Origin: Ascaris suum
Taxonomy: Eukaryota; Nematoda; Chromadorea; Rhabditida; Ascarididae
Assembly (NCBI GenBank): GCA_013433145.1
Contig: CM024188.1
Location: forward strand, 3,348,001 to 3,412,000
DNA: 64,000 nucleotides
Reading direction: 5' to 3'
A program made the position numbers and the translations under genes. This document shows positions 1 through 14,399 of the stretch, piece after piece; position 1 is the first letter of the stretch; the number at the start of each line of letters is the position of its first letter. Under the pieces are notes generated by a model. That model was not told where the DNA came from. It did no database searches and saw only the letters and a program-made list of their open reading frames with translations.

Positions 1-600
1 GGGCGGCGCAGCCGCACGGCAGCGTTGCTCGAGCTAGTTACTTGTCCTATGTTACATGTGACCTCCGGGTGGACGGAATTTGATGCAGTCCTTTTTTTAA
101 ATCCGATCCCTGGAATACGCAGAAACGTGTGGCACGCATAACATCGTTAAACTCCTTCCTTTTGGGTTTAATTATTTTAAATAAATAAATCTTTGGGGTC
201 ATATCTCGGCTCTGAGTGGTCCAATTTCGGTGCGAATTTGAGTATTCAACTGGGCGTAAGGTAGAAACGGTGCGGGTGGCTATCCGGTATAGACGGGTGC
301 GAGTATGTGCGCACGGCGTCGCCGCACTCAGTTCTAAGCGCAGTATAAACTGTCGTTGACGATATCTCGGCTACGGATGATGCAATTTTGATGCAGTTTT
401 GACTGGCTGCTTCGCGTGACCTAGGGAAACGAGCGATGAGAGAGAGGAGGTGTGCGCGCGGCGTCGCATGCGATCGCTACTTGTCCCAAGTCGTATCTCA
501 GTCCCACATGGAGGGGTTTCGTTCCGGTTTTTTAAATTCTGTTCCGTAGGAAATGTAGAAAAGTGCAACACGTGGAACTTCGTGAAACTAGTCCTAGTCT
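1..600. repeat. Diverged GC-rich tandem/dispersed repeat block
   Basis: Two related stretches lie about 440 bp apart. The one near 40-150 and the one near 479-590 both begin ACTTGTCC, carry a TTTTTTAAAT run in the middle and end in GTTAAACT or GTGAAACT. Short GC-rich motifs of the CGGCGTCGC type recur near 5, 315 and 460, and ATATCTCGGCT occurs near 202 and 361. The block is much richer in CG than the rest of the window. It looks like two decayed units of a dispersed nematode repeat. No open frame is credible here. Confidence 0.5.
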
Positions 601-920
601 ATTTAATGCAGAAGTCGTAAGCATTTTACCTTCCGTCAACGTTATCCCAACAACGGTTCGTTGATTGGTGTCATTTTTTCTTTAGAATTGCAATTTTTGC
701 GCTTTCCACGCGTATATTTTTTGGTGGCAGTAGGTGTAGTGCAAGTGGGTGAGAAGTGTGTATATATTCCATTTTTTTACTTAAGGGTTTCCGTGCTTGA
801 CAAATCTCAATGAGCAGAGTTCCGCAGGTGTATATGGTATCAGATTCGAGCATGATGTGACATCATTCCAACCAGTGGAATTATTCGTCGAGAGGGCTAC
901 AATATATGGTGTAAAGGGAG

Positions 921-974
921 TGCAAATATAGAGATGGCGAAATTTTCCTTTGCAAATATAGAGATGGCGAAATT
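921..974. repeat. Short direct repeat, 24 bp twice, 30-bp period
   Basis: The 24-base unit starting TGCAAATATAGAGATGG occurs at 921-944 and again at 951-974 without a mismatch. It sits just upstream of the tRNA-like sequence and may belong to the same composite repeat. Confidence 0.85.
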
Positions 975-992
975 TGCCTGAGTTCGCAACAG

Positions 993-1072
993 GTCAGTGG
1001 CGCGGCCGGATGCGCACTGGAGTGAGATGAAGTATAACAACAAAGGGAAGGGTTCGATTCCGCGCGGTGGTG
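993..1072 (+). pseudogene. tRNA-like sequence, possible SINE head
   Basis: An A-box-like GTGGCGCGGCCGG at 997-1009 is followed about 45 bp later by a perfect B-box core, GGTTCGATTCC. The D-arm can form: GCGC pairs with GCGC around a GG-containing loop. The anticodon stem, the outer part of the T stem and the acceptor stem do not pair. This is therefore a decayed tRNA or the head of a tRNA-derived SINE, not a working tRNA. The adjoining simple repeats fit the SINE reading. Confidence 0.45.
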
Positions 1073-1107
1073 TTCCTTCTTGTGTACCACAGAGGGAGGG
1101 AGAACAA

Positions 1108-1480
1108 AATAAGGTAGATCAAAATGAAACTAGACCAAAATGAAGGTAGATCAAGATCAAAATATATGAAATGATGATTAGAATGTTTCATCTATCTCCT
1201 TTTTGATTTATCTCTATTTTTATCTACCTTCGTTCTGAACTACGTTTTGTTTTATGTCAATTTTGATCTACCTTCATTTCGTCCTCACTTTGATCTATCT
1301 TCATTTTGATCTATTTCCATTTCGATGTATTTTCATTTTGATCAGCATTTTGATCTACCTCCATTTTGGTCTACTTTTATTTTTATCCAGCTGCGTTTTT
1401 ATCTTCATTTTGGTCCATTTCCATTTTGATCTATCTGCATTTTGATCTATCCTCATTTTGATCGACCATCATTTTGTTTT
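1108..1480. repeat. 16-bp minisatellite with an inverted left part
   Basis: From about 1200 to 1480 a degenerate 16-bp unit, consensus CATTTTGATCTACCTT with variants, repeats many times. Between 1108 and 1170 the reverse complement of the same unit appears (GGTAGATCAAAATGAA, twice or more). The two orientations meet near 1190, so the strand could fold back. Open frames read from it are low-complexity artefacts. Confidence 0.75.
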
Positions 1481-1499
1481 GACAACAGAATGCAATTAC

Positions 1500-3600
1500 C
1501 GTATTTGATCACCTGAACAAAAAAAAGAAACCTCGAAATTCTAATCAGTTCGGATCTCAACAACTTTTTTTGCAGAGAAAGAAATTTCTTTCTTCGAATT
1601 TCATTCACCGTAAACTTTAAAGCAACGATAAAGGACGATGGTTTCACCAAAACTCTTTGATTCTGCCTAGTTTACTTCAATTTTAAATCATGCCAAATGT
1701 TGTCACTTCTTGCAGGAAATATTATGTGGTGTGCAGCCTGAATCTGCAATGGGTCACAAAGTATTAAAAATCGCCTTTTTTGAGTAAAACATATGAAATA
1801 CTATTAGAGAGTTATTCGCGCTCATGAAGAGTATCTTGGGTACCAGTAAATGCCTCGTCTCCAAATGGTCACGTGCTGCAAAGGTTCATTTGTTAGGTGT
1901 GGTCAGTAAACGAAGGGAATGAGGTGCTATTGCAGAGCCACGCATGTAGATTATTCGATGAGCCAAGTGGAACGTTCAAATGCACCCGCTCTTATTTATG
2001 AAGTAGCAATAGATAGTGGGCTTTATTTATTGCGCACTCTCGCAAACTTGCACTTTTGGAGGTGTTTTGCCTGCGCGCTTGCATGTATGTGTTTGTGTTT
2101 GTCTGCATGTCTCTGCGGAGCTTGCACTCGAGAACTGTTAAAGCTACAGTTTCTGAATTTGGCAAGCGTATTGTACATCGACCGTTAATCGTTTATAGCA
2201 ACTTCAGTGTTGTACTATCAGCGATGAATGAAATTACAGGCACTTGGAGGTGCTCAAAAATAATATGCAATCCGCATTCGGCCAGGTTGCACTCTGAACC
2301 AGCAAGGCCGCAATACAAATGTTTTGTAGAAGTTAGGTATAGATATTAAATCAGTTTAAACTCGAATTATACGAATGACCGTCCCGCCATATAAGTTCTA
2401 TTATTTATTTATTACTTGTTGGCATTTCTTGTAATGGGGTGGTCTTTTACAAAAGTTCTGCAAAAGCACAAATTCTGCTAGATCATCTGGTATGCTTCTA
2501 TGCGTGATACAGAGAAGCTAACAATCGATAATAGGCTTTGAATGCGGTAGCTTTATGTTGGTGCCTGAACAATTCCACTGAAGAGAAAGTTCTTTTTGAC
2601 ACACATGCGCAGGCATACACACTCACTCAAAAGTTCCAAACAGCGTCAGATATACATGTACGTATCCGCGCATATATATTCACAGACGTAGACACAGACG
2701 TCATAAACAGTACGTACCTACGAGTGTCTAGATTCAAAGAATTTACAGGACCGAGATCCTTTCCCATTGAGAAGGAAGAATTCCACTTTGCTTTGTTTTG
2801 TTTCGTGTTTCCGGCCATTGGCGGTCGCGGGGTACAAAAACTGTGATATGGGTATTGTGCGAAAGTGCTTTAAAAGCAGTATGGAAACACACCTTAAACT
2901 CAGATCATTTTGCAAAGCAACTAATCTTCAAATCCGATTTGTACTCGACTATTTTTGACCTGTAGCCAGCATTATGATCGGGATCAGCTATATTTCCTGT
3001 AGTGAATTATCAACTATACAATCTACGATAACCGACTGTGCTCTTTTTAATGCAGACAATGAACCGATTGAAATTGTGGCATTAGCTGAAACATTTTTAA
3101 ATTGCTTAATTGAAGCGTTATAAAGTTTGTTAGTTCATTTCATGGCTTTACCAAATTTACTTACTTAAATTTCCGATTAACTGAGTCTCATTTAACTTCC
3201 ATTATAACACTGAGTTCATTTTTCACCTCCTTATATCAGGTTCAATATTTCCGTCTACAGGTGCGTCTCAAATGCATTTTTTATTTACGAGTCTAAAGAT
3301 TTCCAAATTGCAAATAACACATATAGGATTTCAATTTGTTCACGATAATCGAATATCTGCACAACTTCCCTGTGTCTGCATAACATACATGTGATTATTT
3401 CTCCTTGAATATTCTTAATTATATATCGCAATGCTTCCCTTCGGTGGCAGCTGTTAATCATGTATTAATTTCAATTTGACTCAGCAGAAATGATGCGCCT
3501 TAGCGTTTCTTAATTCGTTGATCGGACCACCTGAACTTCATCAATAATAGTATGTAAAACAATTCCTTTTGATTCTACCGAATCGGTTTTCTTGCCCCCA
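1500..3600. other. AT-rich non-coding stretch, nothing supported
   Basis: Only short open frames of low coding character are seen here (for example 2056-2349 and 2538-2846 on the plus strand). No convincing acceptor-exon-donor set and no repeat family was recognised. Confidence 0.4.
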
Positions 3601-3619
3601 TTTTCACTCAAAAAATTCT

Positions 3620-5338
3620 TCAAAGCAGCCTAAAATCACAGCCGCCCCAGCTGAATTCTTCACTATGTAAGTGGCGCACAGCAATGTGGAGCCCATAAAC
3701 ATGTCCTGGTGAGCAGGACGCGAGAATTTTGAGCTTTTCCTGAGTTTCTGGATGATTCTTCGAACCGAAAACTCTCATTTCTGCAAACCCGATGCCATTT
3801 GAAGTTGTGTGAAACAGAGGTATTAAAGGCACGAGAAAAAAAGCAAAAGTATGATCATGAGAATAACGTGATCTACTTTCCTAAATTCTGTACGCAGTAA
3901 AAAGCTACACTCACGTTAATTGTCCAGATTAAGCTGGTCTTACAATGCATTCAACAAAAACGTTATCGATTCTTCAAAACTTTAGGATTATAACTCGTTT
4001 GAACTTGTTTGCGGATGCTTTCCATTGTTTTTTTTTTCAGTTGTTCTTCTATCATGCCTTCTAGTACGCAGCAAAATAACCATCCATCTTTTCTGAAAGA
4101 CCTAGAAATGTTCTGAACAAGATGTTTCCGTTTGTTTTCCACGATTATACTACTGTGATCATTTTCCCGTACTGTAAGAGTCAATACTTCTTGCGAGCAT
4201 AGTAGCGTTATTTATACTCTTTTTAAATGAGAAAATAATTCAATAAAACATTGCTTGAACAAGTGCTTATGTTCACATGATATGATCTAGTTAGTTCACA
4301 TAAGTACTGAATGTTCTTTTGGAAGTGTCGAACTAGAAATAGGAACTGTGTTTCTTTTTTAGTAAAACATTCCTATCAACCTTTATACCGGTAACTAAAG
4401 GATGGGATCTTCTAGTAATAGACAGGTTTGCATTGTGGCTTAATATTTCTGGACACTTATTTCAATTCAGATGCTAAGCGGCTCGTCCATTCTGTAACTT
4501 GAACAGTGTAAAGGATAATAAGTAGAGCTTTTTTTTGCAAGACAACGAAAATATTCAGCATGTTTCATTGTGTCATATAATGGGGCAATGAAGAGACAAC
4601 CTATCCGCTAAGGTAAAAGGCATTTAGGGCAGCCTATACATCTGTCGTTTTAAAAAGCACTAGGTAGTGCAGACCACATGCATCATAAAATTATTGGGGA
4701 GGAAGCAGAGTATCTTCCTTATCCGCCGAAAAAAGAAAGGTAATCAAAACAACTAACATCAGAATTCACGTAGCCCATTTCTATTGATGATAGCGGAGGA
4801 AAAAACAAGAAATATTCTTAATGCTGTTAAAATCTTAAGTGAACCGCACGATGTTGCTACCAAATGTTTTTTGTTCCTTGTAGAGTGAAAGAAGAATAAT
4901 TTAATTTTAAAGAAGTTAACTATGACATAAAAGGTTTCCTATCCCCGCGCCTAAGAAGATGCAAAAACGCCTTCCCCTCTCCCCACCTTCTTCATCCTAC
5001 GTCCTACTCACTTTGACTACTCCGATGCATAATGCCACATCGGGGGTGCGTATAGCCTATAAAAGAAAACGTTTAGATGTTAAATGTGGTATAAATATGC
5101 ATTTTTCTGATATAGTTCAGCGATGTCTCATACATTATGCGCAGTTTTTAAATTCTTTCGCTCGTATGGCGTGCCATATCAGTCGTACGCTCCAATTCTA
5201 GCATCTTCTCTATGCAGATACGTCTATTATACGGCTTATTAAATTGTTGAATGAATCGATTCGTATGTTCGCATGGACCTTCGTCTTTATAAATTATATT
5301 ATTCTTTCGACTTTTTCTTTCACGTAACATGACTCTAA
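3620..5338 (-). CDS. Candidate gene, last three exons, unknown family
   Basis: I do not recognise the protein. Three minus-strand open blocks join in compatible phases: 5338-5189, 4171-3995 and 3780-3620 (stop TGA at 3622-3620). The acceptors are good: TATTTTTAACAG before 5338, GACTCTTACAG before 4171 and GGTTTGCAG before 3780. The proposed donors (GTACGA after 5189, GTTATA after 3995) are weak. The predicted peptide is charged and mixed in composition, with a Lys/Glu-rich middle and the C-terminal end FSWGGCDFRLL. The first block also reads on to its own TAA at 5150-5148, so it could instead be a separate terminal exon. More exons probably lie upstream; an open block near 5740-5650 could join in phase. 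Strand choice rests on peptide composition and acceptors only. Confidence 0.35.
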
Positions 5339-6550
5339 CTGTTAAAAATACATTTAAACTAAACCTGAAATAGCATTTCAGCTGGGCTCGATACATGCGC
5401 TACATAATTATTGCAACATGCTTTTCCATAGTTGCTAAGGATCGCGAAGCACATTCAATAGTAAATTTCTTTATTAATTATAACATTTGAAGTAGTTCGT
5501 AGAGAAATACGGATAATGGTTGGTTATTTCATTTCTGGTTCCGGTTACTCATAAAAATCTTTAGCTCCTATGTGAAATTTTTAGGTTCATTAAAACGAAA
5601 AAATGGTATATAGTGTGAAAAAAAACAGAAAAGTTTACTTCAATGGTACTATAGTAGTTGATATCTTCCTCATTTTCGGGCTTTGTTTCATTGATCCGTT
5701 CATTAATTACCGGATCGATGATTCGAGCAGCGAAATATGGCAATTTCCTTCAGTTTACCTGGTAAAAAACTGCTTTAATATTTGCCATTGAAAAATTGCC
5801 GCGTTACTACCTCAGGCGTCTTGGCAGCTATTTGATGTTGTTGTGAGTTTTCGTGAAGTGGCATTTGCAGTCGAGCATTATTTGATCTGCAGCTCGGTGT
5901 CTGCATAGGGATTCCAAGTGAAAGATGAGTCTGTAAGTTGTTTTATCTCAAGTTCTAACCCCAGTTTAAATATGAGAAGTTATTAGTGATGCAATTAAGC
6001 TTGTGCGTTAGAGTACAACCGTTGCAACCTACCTATAAGCGTTTTTCTTCACGAAATCCTCTAGTGCACTAATGTGGAAAATGCTTCACGGTGTTTGCTT
6101 TAGATTCATTAGAAAACTGCGGTTTAGAAATTGCAAGCTTTAATTTTGCGCAAACGAAATTCCACATACAGTTCAGCTATCTTGATGTTTTTTCTCTCAG
6201 TAAAAAGAAGCGTTTAAAGAGAGATAATCGCTTATTTTTAAACTCTATGCATCATCGGTTAAAAAGAGATCACACATAATGAGCCGCTAATGAAAAGCCA
6301 ACGTGAAGTGTGTTTTTCAATCACACAAAAGCAACGCATTATAAGTGAAAATAGTAATTTGCATTTATCCCTTCATCATTTGCACTCAAAACATCGTTGG
6401 CATATTTTCTTTTACATATAAACTAATTTTCTCGTCTTTAGTGCCGGAATTTATTTGCACTCAGAGTTTTCCATGGTAAAAGAAATGGATAAGCTAAAAT
6501 TAGTGCAATCAGATCGATGATATTAAATGACGATTTTGTTTTGAGTGGGA

Positions 6551-6704
6551 TTATGCATCTTCCCTGGGGGTTAATTTGTGAAGTGAATGGTAATGTTTTC
6601 GCACAGATGGAAACAAATAATTTAGCGAGTTTTGAATGCCCAGCGGTCTTTTATAAGTCGGAGAGTTAGGCAAATTTCGAGCATCTTTCAACGATTTTGT
6701 TAAC
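6551..6704 (-). CDS. Candidate terminal exon, unknown family
   Basis: A strong acceptor, TATATTTCTTGTAG, precedes an open block that starts at 6704 with one base of a split codon and runs 50 codons to TAA at 6553-6551. The two other frames close early. The peptide is basic and polar, beginning LTKSLKDARNLPN and ending LHKLTPREDA. No domain was recognised. Its upstream partner needs an exon ending in phase 2; a minus-strand open block near 7813-7597 ends that way at GATAG|GTGAAA, but this join is speculative. Confidence 0.35.
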
Positions 6705-7261
6705 CTACAAGAAATATATACGCTCCAATTTTGATATTTTCTATAATTCATCGTCAGCGTGGGGGAAAAAAAACGACTAAATAATGCAAAAAATATTTGC
6801 GTTCTCTTTCAGCGCTGAAGCCAAATTGATGAATCATATTTCATCCTTATTTACCTCTCAGGCCAATTTTTCCCCTGTCGGGTAGGCATCTTTTTCATTG
6901 CCCTAATAGTTGCAACGATATTCATAGAAGTAGTAGCACTAGGCCGTTGAAACTAATCCGTTCCTATAGTACTGCCGTTCGAGTTTTTACAAATCATTTG
7001 CGAATTCATTTCAGTAATGAGCAAGGCAAAGTTTGCGAAATGAAAATTTGGAAGATAGGAAATTCATCTACATCATCTCTATTCGGTCAATTTTTATTGC
7101 CGTGTTTTCTGCGGGATGAGTTGGCTTCTCGGCAAGCAATTCGACCTTCAGCTAACTACGACAATCTTTGAGCGTTTTTTCACTTTTGAAGAGTAATATT
7201 TGCTTCTGTGAGAGGATGTCAGCTCAATCTTCGCTCCATTCTTTCCATAATTATAGCCACA

Positions 7262-7964
7262 ATGAGCTTTCAGCTGTTTCTCGATCCTCGACCTACATCT
7301 TTGTGCTCAACTGAGGATTCCAGTTTGGCCGTACTAAAAATTCTTGCAGAAACGGTTCTTTGGCATAGAAAAATCCCACGAACATCTATTTCTTACAGTT
7401 TCAAAAGAAATAAGGTCAGCACATTTTGGACAAACCATTAAGCGTATCCGGCGGATTTGGCAATCGAGAACCCGTTCATTAGGTTCGAACCAATGAACGT
7501 TGAAGTGTATAAACTGTAACAAATATGCTTTACATCTCATTTGAGCTTAAGCATTCCATGGTAACTTCATGATTGGGAGCGTAACTTTCAACTTTCACCT
7601 ATCAAACGCAATCGATTTTGAAGTAGCATTGAAGAGAATCGTTTCTGCATCCAGAGGAAACGAAATTTCATCGTCCTCAATGCAGTCATTAATGGATGAC
7701 GAGTGCACCATAAAAGCAATTAAAAATCGTTTTGTGACCCAGCAAGCATTGAATTTACAAGTCAAATCAAATTTTCCGCTCAGACCGACCACCTTTAACT
7801 GTTGCTGAACCACAGCTACACTTATAACTTCGACAAATTATTTGGATGAGGACATCAGTAATGCGACTTGTCTAAGAAAATTTTACGATCCAAGTCGTCC
7901 GTTAGATTCGAGTGACGAAATTGGAGAGCGAAGCATGAAGAATGGGAATAGAGCATACAACTAA
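7262..7964 (+). CDS. Coding-like region, strand unresolved
   Basis: On the plus strand an ATG at 7262 opens a block of 51 codons ending before AATAAG|GTCAGC. A second block reads in one frame from about 7596 to TAA at 7962-7964 with a single interruption, TGA at 7806-7808. The part after the TGA (LDEDISNATCLRKFYDPSRP and following) has ordinary protein composition. On the minus strand the same DNA has a good donor, GATAG|GTGAAA near 7597, and an excellent acceptor, ATTTGTTACAG near 7521. Both strands cannot be coding over the whole stretch. It could be a pseudogene on the plus strand or exons of a minus-strand gene. No family was recognised. Confidence 0.25.
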
Positions 7965-7969
7965 CACTC

Positions 7970-10642
<2,673 letters not shown>

Positions 10643-11544
10643 TTTTACATGCTCCATTTTAGTTTTACACCCTATCGTAGAATAAACTTATACAGTATTT
10701 CTTGCCGATTTATCATATGTAACTCCACGTTTGCACGTCAACTTTGAAGCTGGAAGCTGAATGAGGCAAGACGACTTTATACTGGTGAATGAAAAATTAT
10801 GAACTATGATTTGATTTCGGAGCTGGTGCACTTAACTTTGTGTTAATGTCTTTTGCTAACACCAGTATGTCTTTGATTCATAATACTTGTTAAATGCTGT
10901 GCATGAATGATGGATGACTTGACCGAGGCGATGAAAAATCCAGTCTAGATAATCGGCTGTCATGACAAATAACGTTTTTGATACAGTTTAATTTTTACTA
11001 CAAGCTCAGTTTCAATTCTTAGTGAGAAATTCTTCTTACATTTGTTTGTTCTTTTTTTCGATTTATGCATTATTTAGATTGCGTTTCATCAAATTTTTTT
11101 CTTTTCATCGTTTTCACTTCTCCTCACTATCCCACTTCTCTTTTCCGCTCTTCTACATACCTTATAAAATGCTCTCTTCGATGAAGAAACAACTATGGCC
11201 AATTATCCATCTAAAATGCATACTATTAAAGTTACACTAATGTACTTTTTGTTGCAATTGGAAATGTAATCTCATCATATAAAATTACTCATCGTTGATT
11301 GCTTGCTTCACTGCAAAAGTTCAAGAGAAAAATAATTGAAACAACTTTCTCTCCGCATCGATGCTGCACTCTCCATGCTTTTGCTTTCATGTCGACATTC
11401 AACGTTACGCTTCATTACTTTCTCTCTAAAGTTCCGCTTAGCTCATTGCTGTTGCATTCATTCAAAAATCCATCGATAATCTTTTATGCTTCAAGAAGAA
11501 CTTTTCTCGTTCTAAAGTACTGCTAACTCCATCTTATTCCTTAC

Positions 11545-11623
11545 AAAGGGCTCATTTACCTGGAAAAATTGCATCTAACATCTTATTGAAGTAAAGGGCT
11601 CATTTACCTGGAAAAAATTGCAT
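11545..11623. repeat. Local 48-bp tandem duplication
   Basis: AAAGGGCTCATTTACCTGG is present at 11545 and again at 11593, and the flanking CATCTTATT and AATTGCAT are also shared. This is a recent two-copy duplication of about 48 bp with few differences. Confidence 0.8.
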
Positions 11624-12691
11624 TCGGGTATCACACGGATAATAAATGTTAGGCGTTCATGATACTACTACAAATAAATCGCTGAATGAACACCTCATGT
11701 ATAGTGGAATATAAAAGAGGTGCGTGTCATCTTAAGTGTAATAATTTGGAACATTCTTTCATGAAAGAGTAATTAATGGAAATGACGTAAAAAGTCAGTT
11801 TCTTTCTTCAGATCAATCGGACTTTTCTCTCGAGGGTTGTAGTTCCAAGGATGGTTGTTGCGAATGGCTAATTATTATTTGGAGTGAAACTTGATGAATG
11901 CCCTTTTTTTCGGCAATCTTATCTGGCGAGGCCGAAATTTTCATTGCTGAACTAACGTTTCAAAAGTTCCGAAAATTTTGATATCCATAATTTGATATAA
12001 TAAAGTGATATCAAAAACTTTAGAAATCATGTATGCGAATGCAACTGAAAGAAATATTATAACGGTTGAGCTACAGGTTGCTGACAAATTTTTTTTCAAG
12101 AAGAAATGATGCTCATTACGATGCGATGAAAGAGGGATGTGAATTGCGATGCAAAACGACAAAACAGGACCACAATAGTGGGAGAGGCTATAGAAAGATG
12201 CTCATCAAACGCTTGATGCTTGACGTTAGGTGGCGTTACCACATAGCTGTTAATGACGTATGCTTCCTTGCTGATTGATATCTTGATTTCGTCTCAACCA
12301 GAAGCCTTCATTTTGCGTAAAACAATTTACGCTATCGATTTTGCAGCGTTTCGGCTCATTCCCAACGATTATCCTCTTAAAGTCTTGAACGTTTTTTTTT
12401 TGACGATAGAAAAGTTTTAATGCATTTTTTTGACATTTTTAGAAACTTAAATTTAAAGAAATATCGCATCACATCACAAAACATTTGCTGCTTGCGTAAA
12501 TTTCACTTCTTTCTATGGCTAAATTTAATGTTAGTGAGAGAAAATTCAGGTGACCACCCAGAAGTCGGCAAATTTTATCAATAATACTCTATCATCACAA
12601 AAGACTCGATTTGCATTTTATGTGATTCATAAACGAGGTTAATATCCTGTGAAATTGTGCAATTTCTTTCAACAAGTTTTGGTTTTTATAG

Positions 12692-12798
12692 ACCTCTCCG
12701 GCAGTATAGCTTCCAGAAATGTCGCAAAAGATTTTATGGATGAGCGGTTGAGCTCGTATGAGGATGCGCAAGCAGATTACGTAGCAAATATTTCATGA
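12692..12798 (+). CDS. Candidate terminal exon, unknown family
   Basis: A clear acceptor, GGTTTTTATAG, is followed by two bases of a split codon and 34 sense codons ending at TGA 12796-12798. The peptide (LSGSIASRNVAKDFMDERLS, then an acidic tail ending YVANIS) is protein-like and has no low complexity. Upstream exons were not located; an open block at 12100-12278 on the same strand is a possible partner but has no matching donor. No family was recognised. Confidence 0.35.
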
Positions 12799-13518
12799 CA
12801 GTCTTGAAGAAAATTATGAGCTCATGAAGAAAGTAATTTTTACATATTCTGCAATGCGCAAATATCGCAAGCAGGTTTGATTACCTTGCCGAACATTGCC
12901 AGCTGACCCCTACCCTCTTTGTTGCTCCGAGGCCAGTCTTTCTCACGAGGTATGTTGCTCATGAGGAGTGTTATTCACTCTTTTGGCCGTTCACACCTGT
13001 TTTCAGCATTAGCCAAAGCTATCCATGTCTGTGAGGGTTCATTTTTTAGAGCATATGGGAGAGTAGCGTAAATATCATCATGCTGAAAGCATGATTGCAG
13101 AACATGACGGAATTTTTAAACACGCGGCAAAGCTTACCAGTTAGTTCTGTGATGAGATGCGCTTTTGCCGCTACGCTTATCACTTTTATTATGACGCAAA
13201 TTGCTAACAACAATTAAGTACGCTCAAGAATGCATTCAGATTTTAATTAAACCGATCCCCTTTTTTCGGGTGCTCCAAGCGACTATAAAATCTCTACAGA
13301 TTCTTGAAAGCTTGATAGTGTTATCATGGTTCAAAACGTCCAATGTAGCACTCTGGAGAGCATCGAAACAAACCAAAAGACAACTCATGGCGACGGTAGC
13401 GCGCAGAAGGAAAGAAGCAGCGTCCACCTGCGTAAATCATATCTTCACTACCACTTTTACTAAACAAATGATAGCGATCTAAATAAAACCCATCAACCGA
13501 CGGAAATTTTCCACTGTT

Positions 13519-14380
13519 AGTGATCTACTGAAGGAATGTGCCCACAAACGAAATTTGATCGTAAACGAGGATACCTCAAGGAGGTTACTGACTTTCTCGA
13601 AATATACTCGTTATTGACCGAAGATGGTCTCGTTTCTGACTGAAGCCAATCGGTTAGGCTGAATTTCACTTGCACATGAATATGTTTCAAAAATATTGAC
13701 CGTTAAACGGAGCTGGGATTCGCTTGAAACCGTGCGCATGCTGAAGCCGATAAGGTAAGAGGTGAGTTTTGGTCGAAGAAAATCAATCGAAATTTCTATT
13801 TCTAGCCAATGTTCCCTTACAAGATATTGATAGCAATGCTAGCGAGGAACATTTCCTCACTAATTCGGCAGCGGTTCTAGTTACTCTTCTGGAGAAGCAA
13901 CAGAAATAGAAAGCAGTTGGCCGGTTGAGAACAACATTGTTGCATATGTCAGAAAACTGAAGAAAATAGCGATAGTGATGGCTTTAGTAAGGTATGACGT
14001 CGAGAAATTCCTTGAAAAAGCACAAAAAACACGAAAGATTGAAAACAAAGACCGGCAGAGAAAAATAGATGAAAAGCCACTGCTTGTCGAGTTCAGCATT
14101 TGCATAGGATGGAAGGCATCTTACCATTGCACTACTAAGTTGCCCGTTTCCCTTATTCTGAATTCCCATCATCTGTCCTACGACAGTGCAGTCACTGAAT
14201 TCTGGCCATTCGATACATGATTCCATAGTCAGTCTCAAACTTCCGCCAGAGCCTGTCCCTAGAGCAAGCTGCTTTGTGGCAGAATGTTAGCCTATTCGAC
14301 TCAACGTCAGGTTTCATCTTACAGTGCTTTGGATGGGTTATCCAGCAGGAGGGGGAAGGAGTCGACGTATTCTCGAGAAA
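13519..14380 (+). pseudogene. Coding-like plus-strand blocks that do not join cleanly
   Basis: Several blocks look translated. About 13519-13615 follows the acceptor CCACTGTTAG and ends at TGA. About 13664-13756 ends at the consensus donor AAG|GTAAGA. 13806-13909 follows TCTATTTCTAG and ends at TAG. Further blocks lie at 13978-14220 and about 14230-14382. The 50-bp intron 13757-13805 has excellent ends, yet the frames on its two sides disagree in phase, and in-frame stops precede other blocks. This suggests a decayed gene or mobile element, or alternative exons of a gene I cannot assemble. Base composition is less AT-rich than the flanks. No family was identified. Confidence 0.3.
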
Positions 14381-14399
14381 GTAAGATGGCGATCTTATT

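Noticed and set aside
1254..1445. 63-residue plus-strand ORF in the minisatellite
   Set aside because: Low-complexity translation of the 16-bp repeat.
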